A DNA stretch of 33,061 nucleotides from Candidatus Poribacteria bacterium (GCA_002729015.1 PBVO01000106.1:70596-103656), one strand, 5' to 3'. Positions 15,407 to 23,349 are shown, numbered from the stretch's first letter. Made by a program: numbers and translations. The notes: generated by a model from the sequence alone, not told the origin.

Positions 15407-16264
15407 ATGAGACTTTTTAGATTTGGCCCCAGAGGCCAAGAAAAACCAGGTGTCTTAGTTGATGGTCAACACAAGGATTGCTCAGACTACTTTGAAGATT
15501 GGAACCATAGCTTTTTTAACAATAATGGTTTAAACGAGCTGAGATCGTTAATAGCAGAAAAGAAAGACAATCTACCTGATTCACCCCCAAATGCCCGATT
15601 CAGTTCTTGTGTTTCACGCCCTCACATGCTGATGTGTATAGGTTTAAATTACTCAGATCATGCCGCTGAATCAGGCATGGAGCCCCCAGAAGAACCAGTC
15701 ATATTCCAAAAGAGTACTAGTGCAGTACAAGGTCCATTCGATGACGTCATCATCCCTAAAAATAGTACGCATACTGATTGGGAGGTCGAGTTGGGTATTG
15801 TGATTGGGCAAAATGCATTATATCTAGAGTCGCCAGAATTGGCGAAAAGCCATATTGCGGGTTATTGTATTTCGCACGATGTGTCCGAACGAGAATTTCA
15901 AATTCAACGAAGTGGACAGTGGACCAAAGGGAAGTCCTGTCCAACATTCAACCCTCTTGGTCCTTACCTTTGTCCTGCAGAAGAAATCGGTGATGTTAAT
16001 AACCTAGCAATGGAATTAAAAGTCAATGGTGCGGTAAAACAATCAGGTAATACAAAAGATATGATTTTTAACGCGCACTTTTTAGTGTATTACCTTTCTC
16101 AGTTTATGTTATTGGAAGCTGGTGATGTTTTATCCACTGGAACACCAGCTGGAGTTGGTTCCGGTATGAAACCACCACAGTACTTGCAAAATGGTGATGT
16201 AGTTGAATTGTCTATCGATAAATTAGGCAAACAGAAACAAACCTTCGTTGCTTATAAAGATTAG
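15407..16264 (+). CDS. Fumarylacetoacetate hydrolase (FAH)-family protein
   Basis: A 285-residue FAH-superfamily enzyme, which cleaves C-C bonds in, or hydrates or decarboxylates, 2-keto or beta-diketo acids using Mg2+. The family core begins with MLMCIGLNYSDHAAE. Metal ligands are Glu126 and Glu128 in DWEVELGIVIG and Asp158 in SHDVSERE. The conserved Lys174 and Lys176 lie in TKGKSCPTFNPLGP, and TGTPAGVG closes the site. Relatives include 2,4-diketo-3-deoxy-fuconate or rhamnonate hydrolases, ureidoglycolate-lyase-like proteins and homoprotocatechuate-pathway enzymes. With sugar-acid genes around, the diketo-deoxy-sugar-acid role is attractive but unproven. It heads an operon with a TPR protein (4-base gap) and a sugar-binding lipoprotein. 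Confidence 0.92.
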   Translation: MRLFRFGPRGQEKPGVLVDGQHKDCSDYFEDWNHSFFNNNGLNELRSLIAEKKDNLPDSPPNARFSSCVSRPHMLMCIGLNYSDHAAESGMEPPEEPVIFQKSTSAVQGPFDDVIIPKNSTHTDWEVELGIVIGQNALYLESPELAKSHIAGYCISHDVSEREFQIQRSGQWTKGKSCPTFNPLGPYLCPAEEIGDVNNLAMELKVNGAVKQSGNTKDMIFNAHFLVYYLSQFMLLEAGDVLSTGTPAGVGSGMKPPQYLQNGDVVELSIDKLGKQKQTFVAYKD

Positions 16265-16268
16265 AACC

Positions 16269-17099
16269 GTGATTTTTCATCGATTACTAACTCAACAGTT
16301 CTATTTTGTGTGTCTACTTAGCTTGTTATGGTTATCAAGCCAAAGGTGGGCAAATTCATCATCTGTAGAACAATTAATTAGTCTATCAGATGAAAAATTC
16401 AAAACCGATCAACTCTCTGCCTGTCTGGAATTACTGCAGCAGGCGGAGCAGTTGTTATTGGCTACAGAACAGCCGATAAGCGATCAAGCTGATATCCTGT
16501 GGAGAATGTCTCGTGTCTATACCGAACAAGGAAATAAAATATACAAATACAAAAAGAAGGATCACAAAAAAAGAGCCCGTAAGCTTTTTGTTAAAGCAGA
16601 ACAACTTGCCCGACGATCTATCAAATTATCTCCTAAAAATAGTCAATGTTATCTTTGTGTTTCCAATGCAGCTGGTAGCCTAACGCAAGTAGTAGGTGTT
16701 AGGGAAAAAATAAAATTGTCGGAGATTGTTAGAGAATTTGCTGATCGAGCAGTTGAACTAGATCCAAGTAACCATTATGCGCACTATATTTTAGCTCGAT
16801 GGCACCATGGTATGGCAAATGTTGGTGGGGTGTTATTAGCAATGGTCAAGCTGATCTATGGTAGTTTACCCCCAGCCAGCATGGAAAAATCTATTCATCA
16901 CTTTCAACAAGCAATTCAAAATGCCCCCAATAATGTAAGGTATCGTTTAGAATTTAGCCGTATCGCTTTATCAATGCAAGATTGGACACTTGCTCAGTTG
17001 CAGTTGGATGTGCTCCAAACATTGATTGAGCAGTCAGAGATCTCCCCTAGTCTTGAGGATGAAGTCAAAAAGATCCAAAACAAATTGAACAACAGATGA
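16269..17099 (+). CDS. Exported TPR protein resembling the RMD (regulator of microtubule dynamics) family
   Basis: About 276 residues with an N-terminal hydrophobic segment (FYFVCLLSLLWLSS) that reads as a signal peptide or anchor, so it is probably periplasmic. The body is helical TPR-like repeat. The block from about 145 to 230, with GVREKIKLSEIVREFADRAV, LDPSNHYAHYILARWHHGMA and LPPASMEKSIHHFQQAI, follows the pattern of RMD-family TPR proteins, named from animals and found in many bacteria with no settled role. I start it at GTG 16269, four bases after the FAH stop. TTG 16248 inside the FAH gene is an alternative and neither has a good ribosome site. Its stop overlaps the next start as ATGA. 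Confidence 0.78.
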   Translation: MIFHRLLTQQFYFVCLLSLLWLSSQRWANSSSVEQLISLSDEKFKTDQLSACLELLQQAEQLLLATEQPISDQADILWRMSRVYTEQGNKIYKYKKKDHKKRARKLFVKAEQLARRSIKLSPKNSQCYLCVSNAAGSLTQVVGVREKIKLSEIVREFADRAVELDPSNHYAHYILARWHHGMANVGGVLLAMVKLIYGSLPPASMEKSIHHFQQAIQNAPNNVRYRLEFSRIALSMQDWTLAQLQLDVLQTLIEQSEISPSLEDEVKKIQNKLNNR

Positions 17100-18142
17100 A
17101 GTGGTTCGCTGTGCCCATCCTTGCTTACCAAAGATCATTCTTGAGAGATCTGTTCATTATTCTCTTTTTGTTTTTCTTTCAAGCTTGTGTTGGAGATAAT
17201 CGTCCGGTGGTCAAGATTGGAGTCAGTGTACCAAACACTAATACAACGACTTATAACTTGATTCGAAAAGCAATTTTTGACCAATTAGTGGAACTCAATT
17301 TAACTCCTCAATCGGATCATATAGAAATAATCTGGAATAGTGTTCAAGATCAAGCTAACGGAAAAAATGCGATTGCAATGGAACTTCAGCAGGTGAAGGC
17401 TATGCTAAATCAAGGCATAAAGGTATTGGTCTTGAATTCAATTGATTCTCGCTCTGCTTACTCTATACTACGTGAAGCCAAAAGAAAATCTGTTCCGGTC
17501 TTGACATTAGATGAACCGATTAGAAATGATCAAATCGTCGGTCATTTTTCGATCGACCAAAGTCGCCTTGGAGAAATAGCAGCGGCCTATGTCGTACAAA
17601 AGCTCAAGGACGAATTACTTGTGGATAAGTCTAATGTTCTAGTCTTAGAAGGGCCATTAGGATCGCCCGTTTTTCGTCAATTGAAAATTGGCATCTATCG
17701 GATTTTAGACCAGTACCCAGAAATACATATTCTTTCCAAGTACTCAAAAGCTGACAAAAGTTCAGGTCGCCAATTAGCTAGCCAAACTCTGAGAGATTAC
17801 GCTCAAAATGTACAAGCGATTATCTGTGTTAACAGCGATCTGGCTGTTGGTGCAGTCGAAGGTGTAAACTTATACGAGATGGCCGAAAAAATCGTTACCA
17901 TTGGAGTTGGCGCAGAACGTTCAGCAATCGACCTGATTATTTCAGGCCAACATGATGCCGAGGTCGACCTCCAATCGTATGAACGCGGTCAGATGATTTT
18001 GCAATCAGCGATCGACATTTACAATGACCAGCCCTTCCAAGCCGATCAAGGAAAAACCCAATTTGCACCCAGCCGTATTATTACAATTTCTAACTATACT
18101 ATTTTAGAAAAGATTTGGCCGGATCTTCACTCAAAAAGATAA
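17096..18142 (+). CDS. Sugar-type periplasmic binding lipoprotein (type 1 fold, XylF/RbsB-like)
   Basis: A 348-residue periplasmic-binding-protein-type-1 protein. The hydrophobic N-terminus ends in F-Q-A-Cys31, a lipobox-like site that would tether it to a membrane. KIGVSVPNTNTTTYNLIRKA is the first strand and helix. GIKVLVLNSIDSRSAYSILR and KRKSVPVLTLDEPI are the XylF/RbsB-like hinge-side elements, and GEIAAAYVVQKLKDE and AIICVNSDLAVGAVEGV follow as in sugar-binding relatives. It should bind a monosaccharide or derivative. No cognate ABC ATPase or permease is nearby, so it either works with a distant transporter or is a sensor. Translation is coupled to the TPR gene by the ATGA overlap, and the two probably act together. 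Confidence 0.85.
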   Translation: MKWFAVPILAYQRSFLRDLFIILFLFFFQACVGDNRPVVKIGVSVPNTNTTTYNLIRKAIFDQLVELNLTPQSDHIEIIWNSVQDQANGKNAIAMELQQVKAMLNQGIKVLVLNSIDSRSAYSILREAKRKSVPVLTLDEPIRNDQIVGHFSIDQSRLGEIAAAYVVQKLKDELLVDKSNVLVLEGPLGSPVFRQLKIGIYRILDQYPEIHILSKYSKADKSSGRQLASQTLRDYAQNVQAIICVNSDLAVGAVEGVNLYEMAEKIVTIGVGAERSAIDLIISGQHDAEVDLQSYERGQMILQSAIDIYNDQPFQADQGKTQFAPSRIITISNYTILEKIWPDLHSKR

Positions 18143-18648
18143 AAATAGAGCCAAAACAGTTTAGAATTCTGTTAATCTGAAACGAATAAAATGATTGAGA
18201 AAAGAAATTAGACGCGAACCGCTTGACAAAACGACAAAGTCTTTTAATCAGGGATAGCAGGATAAGTCGTGATTGATAATTGCATTGATATAGATTCCTA
18301 TCTGAGATCTTTCAACTTAGTTAAATTATGAAAATCGGTTTTTGGTAAATTCTACATCTAAAGATTTCATGCCAATTGAGGTTAATTATCTCAATGGAGT
18401 AAAAGCCTTCGGTCACTATAGACTTTGGTCGCTTGCACTCCGGTAAATAACTCGATAACAAAATTGTACCTTTCGTGTTAACATGTAAATAATAAGTTGA
18501 TTGATTTTACGTGTTCCAACGTAGATTGAGTTTTTTGCCCTACAAATTCCCTTTTGAAACTTTTTTTGACCAAAATAATCCAAAGATTTCAGGATGAGAA
18601 CAAGCCAGCATTTGGGGCACATTATGTTCAGCATGATAGGTGGTACTG
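18143..18648 (+). other. 506-base intergenic region with small inverted repeats
   Basis: No convincing gene is seen. It holds a hairpin ATTGAG/CTCAAT (18375-18380 with 18390-18395, nine-base loop), the perfect palindrome TGTTAACA (18476-18483), and TACGT/ACGTA (18508-18512 with 18519-18523) followed by a T-run at 18531-18536. The last two are centred about 36 bases apart and share a GTGTT core, so they could be operator sites. A TTGACA at 18223-18228 lacks a good -10 partner. A 72-codon reverse reading frame here has no ribosome site. Confidence 0.4.
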
Positions 18649-19551
18649 ATGGCGATTGACTTGACTTTTTCTAATGATTTAAATTACTGGGTAGGATCTT
18701 TGGTTGGTCTTGCAATTGGCGATCAACTCGGATCAACAATTGAAGGGAAAGCCCCAGGAACCTTCCAACCAATTGTCGATATGATGGATGGTAGCTTTTG
18801 GACCGATGATACTTCTCAGGCGCTTTGTTTGGCTGACAGCTTGATATCGATTGGTCGATTAGACGCAATCGATCAACTTGAGCGTTATGCCCGTTGGTTA
18901 TTCGGAGGCTATTTGAGCAGTCAGGAATCGGCATATGGTGTTGGCCCGACAGCACGTCAGGCTATCACTAATTTTCGAGATAGTGGCCAACCTCGACCGG
19001 TTGTCAATGCCACTAGTAATGGTGCTTTAATGCGATTAGCACCAGTACCATTGTTTTATGCAAAAGATTTAGAGTTAGCAATTCAAATGTCAGCGGATAG
19101 CGCGGCCACAACTCATGGTAGCTCAGTTTGCATTGATGCTTGTCGACTCTATTCTAGCCTGATTGTCAAAGCTCTAGGGCAAGCTAGTAAAACGGAAATC
19201 CTGAACTATCATGCCCTTTTATGGCAAAATCGATCTTTGGATCCCCAAGTTGAGCAAGTCGCACGTGGTTCTTACCAACAAAAGAAACCACCTGAAATAA
19301 AAGGCACCATTCACATTGTTGAAGTAATGGAGGCTGCTCTATGGTCTTTTAGTCAGACTTCATCTTTTTCCGAAGGTGTCCTACTAGCAGTCAATTTGGG
19401 TAATGATGCTGATACTACAGGTGCAATTTTTGGCCAACTAGCGGGTGCTTATTATGGCTACAGTGAAATCCCTGACCATTGGAAATCACAGCTAGTTAAT
19501 CGGGCATTAATTGAATATCTAGCCCTCAAACTTTTTGAAGGCCGCCCATAA
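18649..19551 (+). CDS. ADP-ribosylglycohydrolase (DraG/ARH family)
   Basis: A 300-residue all-helical hydrolase that removes ADP-ribose from proteins or small molecules with a two-metal centre. Family markers are GLAIGDQLGSTIEGK (about 20-34), the metal-binding Thr52-Asp-Asp-Thr55 in FWTDDTSQALCLADSL, and the C-terminal metal motif NDADTTGA (252-259), where the second metal ligands Asp253, Asp255 and Thr257 sit. All key residues look intact. No ADP-ribosyltransferase, nitrogenase or macrodomain gene is nearby, so the target is unknown. I start at ATG 18649, which has AGGTGG five bases upstream. GTG 18640 would sit inside that site. The SMP-30 gene follows by 35 bases and is probably co-transcribed. 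Confidence 0.92.
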   Translation: MAIDLTFSNDLNYWVGSLVGLAIGDQLGSTIEGKAPGTFQPIVDMMDGSFWTDDTSQALCLADSLISIGRLDAIDQLERYARWLFGGYLSSQESAYGVGPTARQAITNFRDSGQPRPVVNATSNGALMRLAPVPLFYAKDLELAIQMSADSAATTHGSSVCIDACRLYSSLIVKALGQASKTEILNYHALLWQNRSLDPQVEQVARGSYQQKKPPEIKGTIHIVEVMEAALWSFSQTSSFSEGVLLAVNLGNDADTTGAIFGQLAGAYYGYSEIPDHWKSQLVNRALIEYLALKLFEGRP

Positions 19552-19586
19552 TCTATCTTATTAAATAAAGGAAATAATATAACTAA

Positions 19587-20498
19587 ATGTCAGCCGATTC
19601 TTGGAATTTTTTAAATGTGGCTGGGCCTTTTGATTTTACCGAAGGTCCAGTCTGGACAGGTGAGGTTGTTTTGTTTACTGATATACCAAACAACAGAATT
19701 ATGCGTTATAATCCTTCAAATGGTGAAACGGACCTATTTCGTACAGGTACGAACGAGGCCAATGGCTTAATGTACGATTCAGCAGGCCAACTCTACGCGT
19801 GTGAGGGTGGCGGTCGTTGTATAGCTCGTTATAATTCGGATGGATCACGAGATGTGGTTGTCGACAAATTGGATGGTAAGCGTCTCAATAGCCCGAATGA
19901 CTTAGCTTTCGATAAACAGGGGTGTATTTGGTTCACGGATCCTAGATATGGTAACAAGATTGATGATTTAGAACTCAATCATCAGTCGGTCCTGAGAGCC
20001 AATTTAGAATCGGATGGTAGTTGGTCGCTTGAGCAAATGACCACAGATACAACTAAGCCAAACGGAATTCTTATTTCACCTGATCAATCTAGGCTATACT
20101 TGGCCGAAAGTAACCATGGTCCCGGTACTAATGCTGAACTGAGATCGTACCCGATTAATGCAGATGGAACATTGGGGGCTTTTGAGATTTTGCACAACTT
20201 TTATCCTCATCGTGGTATTGATGGAATGACACTAGACGATCAAGGAAATATTATAGCTACTGCTGGTTGGGAAAACAGTGGGCCAGGATCAATGATTTAC
20301 GTTTTTAGTCCAAGAGGACGAGTATTGGAAACTCATCCCATTCATTTGATACAGCCGGATGGGGATCAATCAGGGAACCTCTTCCCCGGTGGCATTGTTA
20401 CCAACTGTACATTTGGTGGTACAGATTTAAAAACTCTCTATGTGACCGCCGGCGGTTGTCTTTATCGAGCTGAAACAGATCGTCAGGGGCTTCGTTGA
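19587..20498 (+). CDS. SMP-30/gluconolactonase-family lactonase
   Basis: A 303-residue six-bladed beta-propeller of the SMP-30/gluconolactonase/LRE group, which hydrolyses sugar lactones to aldonic acids using a divalent metal. Glu19 in FDFTEGPVW is the N-terminal metal ligand, Asn104 in NSPNDLAFD is another, and the later DGMTLDD segment holds the Asp expected for catalysis. GCIWFTDPRYG and ILISPDQSRLYLAES are typical propeller blades. No signal peptide is visible, so it should be cytoplasmic. ATG 19587 is the only option in frame, with a stop codon one base upstream of it, although the AAAGGAA site is rather far away at 14 bases. It would fit after a Gfo/Idh-type sugar dehydrogenase. Confidence 0.92.
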   Translation: MSADSWNFLNVAGPFDFTEGPVWTGEVVLFTDIPNNRIMRYNPSNGETDLFRTGTNEANGLMYDSAGQLYACEGGGRCIARYNSDGSRDVVVDKLDGKRLNSPNDLAFDKQGCIWFTDPRYGNKIDDLELNHQSVLRANLESDGSWSLEQMTTDTTKPNGILISPDQSRLYLAESNHGPGTNAELRSYPINADGTLGAFEILHNFYPHRGIDGMTLDDQGNIIATAGWENSGPGSMIYVFSPRGRVLETHPIHLIQPDGDQSGNLFPGGIVTNCTFGGTDLKTLYVTAGGCLYRAETDRQGLR

Positions 20499-20516
20499 TA
20501 TTTTATCCCTAAGAAC

Positions 20517-20613
20517 AAAAAAAGAGAGAACACCCGATTTTTGTAGTCACAATAGGCTCACAAGATTTGGCAGAGGTGAGCAGATATTGTGTTAATTAGG
20601 GTATTCTCTCTTT
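20517..20613 (-). terminator. Large nested stem-loop with U-tract on the minus strand, between lactonase and flagellin genes
   Basis: Three nested stems share one centre: 20521-20535 with 20599-20613 (14 of 15 pairs, arms AAAGAGAGAACACCC and GGGTATTCTCTCTTT), CACAATA 20548-20554 with TATTGTG 20585-20591 (7 of 7), and CTCAC 20557-20561 with GTGAG 20576-20580 (5 of 5), leaving a 14-base loop. On the minus strand the outer stem runs into seven T (20523-20517), as in an intrinsic terminator for flagellin mRNA. The nested form is larger than usual, so a structured RNA or small palindromic element is also possible. Confidence 0.6.
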
Positions 20614-20734
20614 GTCTTATCGCTTAAAATTGAAACTTGTATGAATCCGTCGCTATCCCAATTTCTTCCTCTGTAAATTGCATAATTGTTCTTTATACAT
20701 CTATTCAATTTTCTATCGTCGTCTCTTCTGATTA

Positions 20735-20765
20735 AATGCAACAATTTCCTAATTATTGTTGCATT
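20735..20765 (-). terminator. Perfect 11-bp stem overlapping the flagellin stop codon
   Basis: AATGCAACAAT (20735-20745) pairs perfectly with ATTGTTGCATT (20755-20765) across a nine-base loop. It includes the flagellin stop codon and last three codons. Downstream on the minus strand only a weak TTTAAT tract follows, so it may be a 3' stabilising stem rather than a full terminator. Confidence 0.45.
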
Positions 20766-21868
20766 AATTGTAAGACGGTTTGTGAAATCTGGTTGGCTTG
20801 TACCATCATTGCTGATCCTGACTGAACCAGAATCTGGTACTTAGCTAACTCCATCGCTTCCTTAGCATAATCAACGTCTCTAATAGTCGAAATAGAAGCT
20901 TTCAAATTTACAATAGTACTATCCGCATTAGTGGCAGTGAATTCAAGTCGATTCTGAGTCGCACCTATGAAGCTACGATCATCGTTGATGGCTTCAATTG
21001 CAGCATCAAGAGTACTGATTGCTGCTTGAGCTCCGGCTAAATTATCCAATGATGATTGACTCAACCTCAACCCTTTAGCAGTAGCATCGCCAAGAGTGAA
21101 ATCCAGATTACTGTCAGCATCATCATCCGCACCAATCTGGACTGTACTTCCAGTGGCAGTAACCTCGAATGTCGAATTGGCCACATTATTGAGGTCGAAT
21201 TCTTCGTCAAAAGCAACCGTTAGACCGAGACTGGCGAATTGGTAGGTTTTGATTTCCCCGGCGCTAGCTGGCGTAAAATCGACCACTTCGAACTCACCTG
21301 TAGTTTTATTAACTAGTTTTAGGCTTCCAGGTTTGGATTCAAAACTATAGCTACCGGAACTAACTTTTTGCCCACCATGGCCGGCCGTACTAACTGAATC
21401 GATACCAATGCCAGTAACTGTGGAAACTGTTGCTTTTTGAGAACCGTCGATTAATTTGATTTGATTATATTCGGTTGATCTGGCGATCCGATCAACCTCA
21501 GACTTGAGTTGCTGGTATTCCATATCGATAGTTGATCGATCTTTTGTATTCAAATTGTCAGAAGCACTTTGTACGGCTAGTTCTCTCATGCGAGCCAGGA
21601 TATTATGAATATCGTTTAGTGATCCTTCTGCAGTTTGTAACATATCAATTGTTCGTTTGGAATTTGTTTGTGCTTTTTGTAAGGAGCGAACTCTGTTACT
21701 AAGTCGAGTGGCAATGGCAGCGCCTTCTGTATCGTCGGAAGCTTTATTAATTCTCAAACCAGTTGATAATCTTTCTATACTTTCTTCTAATTTTGTTTGG
21801 GAATGTGCGAATGCACGATACGTTTTCATCGAACTGATATTGCTATTAACATTGAATCCGGTTGCCAT
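20753..21868 (-). CDS. fliC: Flagellin, filament structural protein
   Basis: A 371-residue flagellin, exported through the flagellar type III apparatus and polymerised into the filament. The conserved N-terminal D0/D1 helices are plain: SIERLSTGLRINKASDDTEG near 30-50, LQKAQTNSKRTIDMLQTAEG near 64-83, and MRELAVQSAS. The C-terminal D0/D1 pair is FIGATQNRLE, then DVDYAKEAMELAKYQILVQS and the terminal ANQISQTVLQLMQQ. The middle (about 150-270) is a modest variable domain rich in Ser, Thr and Asp, shorter than in enteric flagellins. GGAG at 21876-21879 with a seven-base spacer fixes ATG 21868. The promoter is FliA-like. No other flagellar gene is in the window, so the flagellin is encoded away from the basal-body genes. 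Confidence 0.96.
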   Translation of the reverse strand: MATGFNVNSNISSMKTYRAFAHSQTKLEESIERLSTGLRINKASDDTEGAAIATRLSNRVRSLQKAQTNSKRTIDMLQTAEGSLNDIHNILARMRELAVQSASDNLNTKDRSTIDMEYQQLKSEVDRIARSTEYNQIKLIDGSQKATVSTVTGIGIDSVSTAGHGGQKVSSGSYSFESKPGSLKLVNKTTGEFEVVDFTPASAGEIKTYQFASLGLTVAFDEEFDLNNVANSTFEVTATGSTVQIGADDDADSNLDFTLGDATAKGLRLSQSSLDNLAGAQAAISTLDAAIEAINDDRSFIGATQNRLEFTATNADSTIVNLKASISTIRDVDYAKEAMELAKYQILVQSGSAMMVQANQISQTVLQLMQQ

Positions 21869-21918
21869 TTTCTTTCTCCGACTTTATCGAGTTGGTTACT
21901 CACTCAAAACCTGATACC

Positions 21919-21946
21919 TTATCGGTAGATTAACCAGATATGTTTA
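21919..21946 (-). promoter_or_regulatory. FliA (sigma28) type promoter of flagellin
   Basis: On the minus strand TAAA (21943-21946), a 16-base spacer, and ACCGATAA (21919-21926), seven of eight bases of the GCCGATAA consensus. The usual spacer is 15. Start is expected near 21912, giving a leader of about 44 bases. No competing sigma70 pair is obvious. Confidence 0.8.
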
Positions 21947-22017
21947 ATCTTTTTTTCAAAAAATCTTGCCGTATATTTCCATGCATGAGAAGTTCATGTT
22001 CTGTTTACTCAGATTGG

Positions 22018-22047
22018 TTGGCTTTTTTATTCAGACTAAAATATAAT
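22018..22047 (+). promoter_or_regulatory. Sigma70 promoter of threonine synthase gene
   Basis: TTGGCT (22018-22023), an 18-base spacer, and a perfect TATAAT (22042-22047). Predicted start near 22054 gives a leader of about 72 bases that contains the hairpin at 22068-22091. Confidence 0.6.
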
Positions 22048-22067
22048 TTGCCATTTACTGACTAAGG

Positions 22068-22091
22068 TCTTGGAGGAGTCTTTCCCCAAGA
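22068..22091 (+). promoter_or_regulatory. Hairpin in the threonine synthase leader
   Basis: TCTTGG (22068-22073) pairs with CCAAGA (22086-22091), and GGA (22075-22077) with TCC (22083-22085) beyond a bulged A, leaving loop GTCTT. The 5' arm includes GGAGGAG, a perfect ribosome-site sequence that has no start codon at the right distance. There is no U-tract. Confidence 0.4.
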
Positions 22092-22125
22092 AAATCAAGC
22101 CTCTAGCCTAAGAAGTGTGAATAGC

Positions 22126-23304
22126 ATGCGAAGTTATTTAACCCATTTAGAGTGTACTAATTGCCAACAACAATTTTCAGCTCAGGAAATACATACGCTA
22201 TGTTCTGATTGTGGTAAGGTCCTTTTTGCTCGTTACGATTTAACTTCTGTAAAGGAAATTTGGAAAAAATCCGACCTACTAGGTCGAAAAAACGATATCT
22301 GGCGCTGGTTTGAAATCATGCCAGTATTATCGTTGGAGAACGTGATTTCCTTGGGGGAAGGAGCAACACCGTTGTTACATGCTCATTCACTTGGTGAAAT
22401 ACATAATGCAAAACAACTATACATTAAAGATGAAGGTCTTAATCCGACTGGGAGTTTCAAAGCTCGCGGTTTATCCGCAGCTGTGTCTAAAGCCAAAGAG
22501 TTAGGAATTAGTTCAATCGCTATTCCTTCAGCTGGTAATGCAGCTGCAGCCCTAGCGGCTTATGGTAGTCGCGCAAAAATGGAAATTCATGTTTTCATGC
22601 CAAATGACACACCGGCCATGATGATGCGGGAAGCTGTCGTGTATGATGCTAATCTACATTTAGTTGATGGTTTAATTAATCAAGCAGGTCAGGAGTTGAA
22701 AGCATCAGCTAAAAACTGGTTTGACGTTTCTACATTAAAAGAACCGTATCGAGCAGAAGGGAAAAAAACCATGGGGTTGGAATTGGCTGAACAGTTTAAC
22801 TGGTCACTACCAGAAGCAATTATTTATCCAACTGGTGGTGGAACTGGTATTGTTGGTATGTGGAAAGCTTTCGATGAGCTAGAGCAGATTGGTTGGATTG
22901 GTAGTGAACGACCACAAATGATTTCCGTACAGTCAGAAGGTTGTGCACCTATCGTACGAGCATTTGAAAAGGGGGATAGCCATGCTGAATTATGGGAAGA
23001 CGCAAAAACTATTGCTCCTGGAATGCGGGTTCCGGTAGCAGTGGCTGATTATCTGATGTTGCAGATCATTCGAGAAAGTAATGGAACCGCATTGACTGTT
23101 TCAGACGCTGAAATTCACTCATCTATACACCGAATGGCAAGCCAAGAAGGCGTATTCGCCGCTCCAGAAGGTGCCGCGACCTATGCTGCTTATGAAAAAT
23201 TATTGGCGAATGGGCATTTACAACCTGAGATGAGTGTAGTTTTATTCAACACAGGCAGCGGTATGAAAACGCCCGATTTGATTACGCTTCCAACAAGAAC
23301 TTGA
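22126..23304 (+). CDS. thrC: Threonine synthase (PLP-dependent, zinc-ribbon type)
   Basis: A 392-residue fold-type II PLP enzyme that converts O-phosphohomoserine to threonine. The N-terminal zinc ribbon uses Cys10, Cys13, Cys26 and Cys29 (ECTNC ... LCSDCG). The PLP lysine is Lys112 in NPTGSFKARG, and SAGNAAAALAAYG and the glycine-rich PTGGGTGIVGMW bind the cofactor phosphate. This matches the shorter bacterial/archaeal-type threonine synthase. Closely related cysteate synthase-like or diaminopropionate-type enzymes cannot be fully excluded. I use ATG 22126. GTG 22117 is possible and adds three residues. The Gfo/Idh gene follows after 45 bases and may be on the same transcript. Confidence 0.9.
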   Translation: MRSYLTHLECTNCQQQFSAQEIHTLCSDCGKVLFARYDLTSVKEIWKKSDLLGRKNDIWRWFEIMPVLSLENVISLGEGATPLLHAHSLGEIHNAKQLYIKDEGLNPTGSFKARGLSAAVSKAKELGISSIAIPSAGNAAAALAAYGSRAKMEIHVFMPNDTPAMMMREAVVYDANLHLVDGLINQAGQELKASAKNWFDVSTLKEPYRAEGKKTMGLELAEQFNWSLPEAIIYPTGGGTGIVGMWKAFDELEQIGWIGSERPQMISVQSEGCAPIVRAFEKGDSHAELWEDAKTIAPGMRVPVAVADYLMLQIIRESNGTALTVSDAEIHSSIHRMASQEGVFAAPEGAATYAAYEKLLANGHLQPEMSVVLFNTGSGMKTPDLITLPTRT

Positions 23305-23349
23305 TAATTTTCAAAATCAGGGCCGAATTTTTTAACTGAGGAATATCAC

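Noticed and set aside
18223..18251. TTGACA at 18223-18228 as a promoter for the ADP-ribosylglycohydrolase
   Set aside because: No acceptable -10 hexamer lies 16-18 bases downstream and it is over 400 bases from the gene.
18416..18634. 72-codon reverse reading frame upstream of the ADP-ribosylglycohydrolase gene
   Set aside because: No ribosome site, odd composition and no family resemblance. It spans the palindromic sites and is more likely non-coding.
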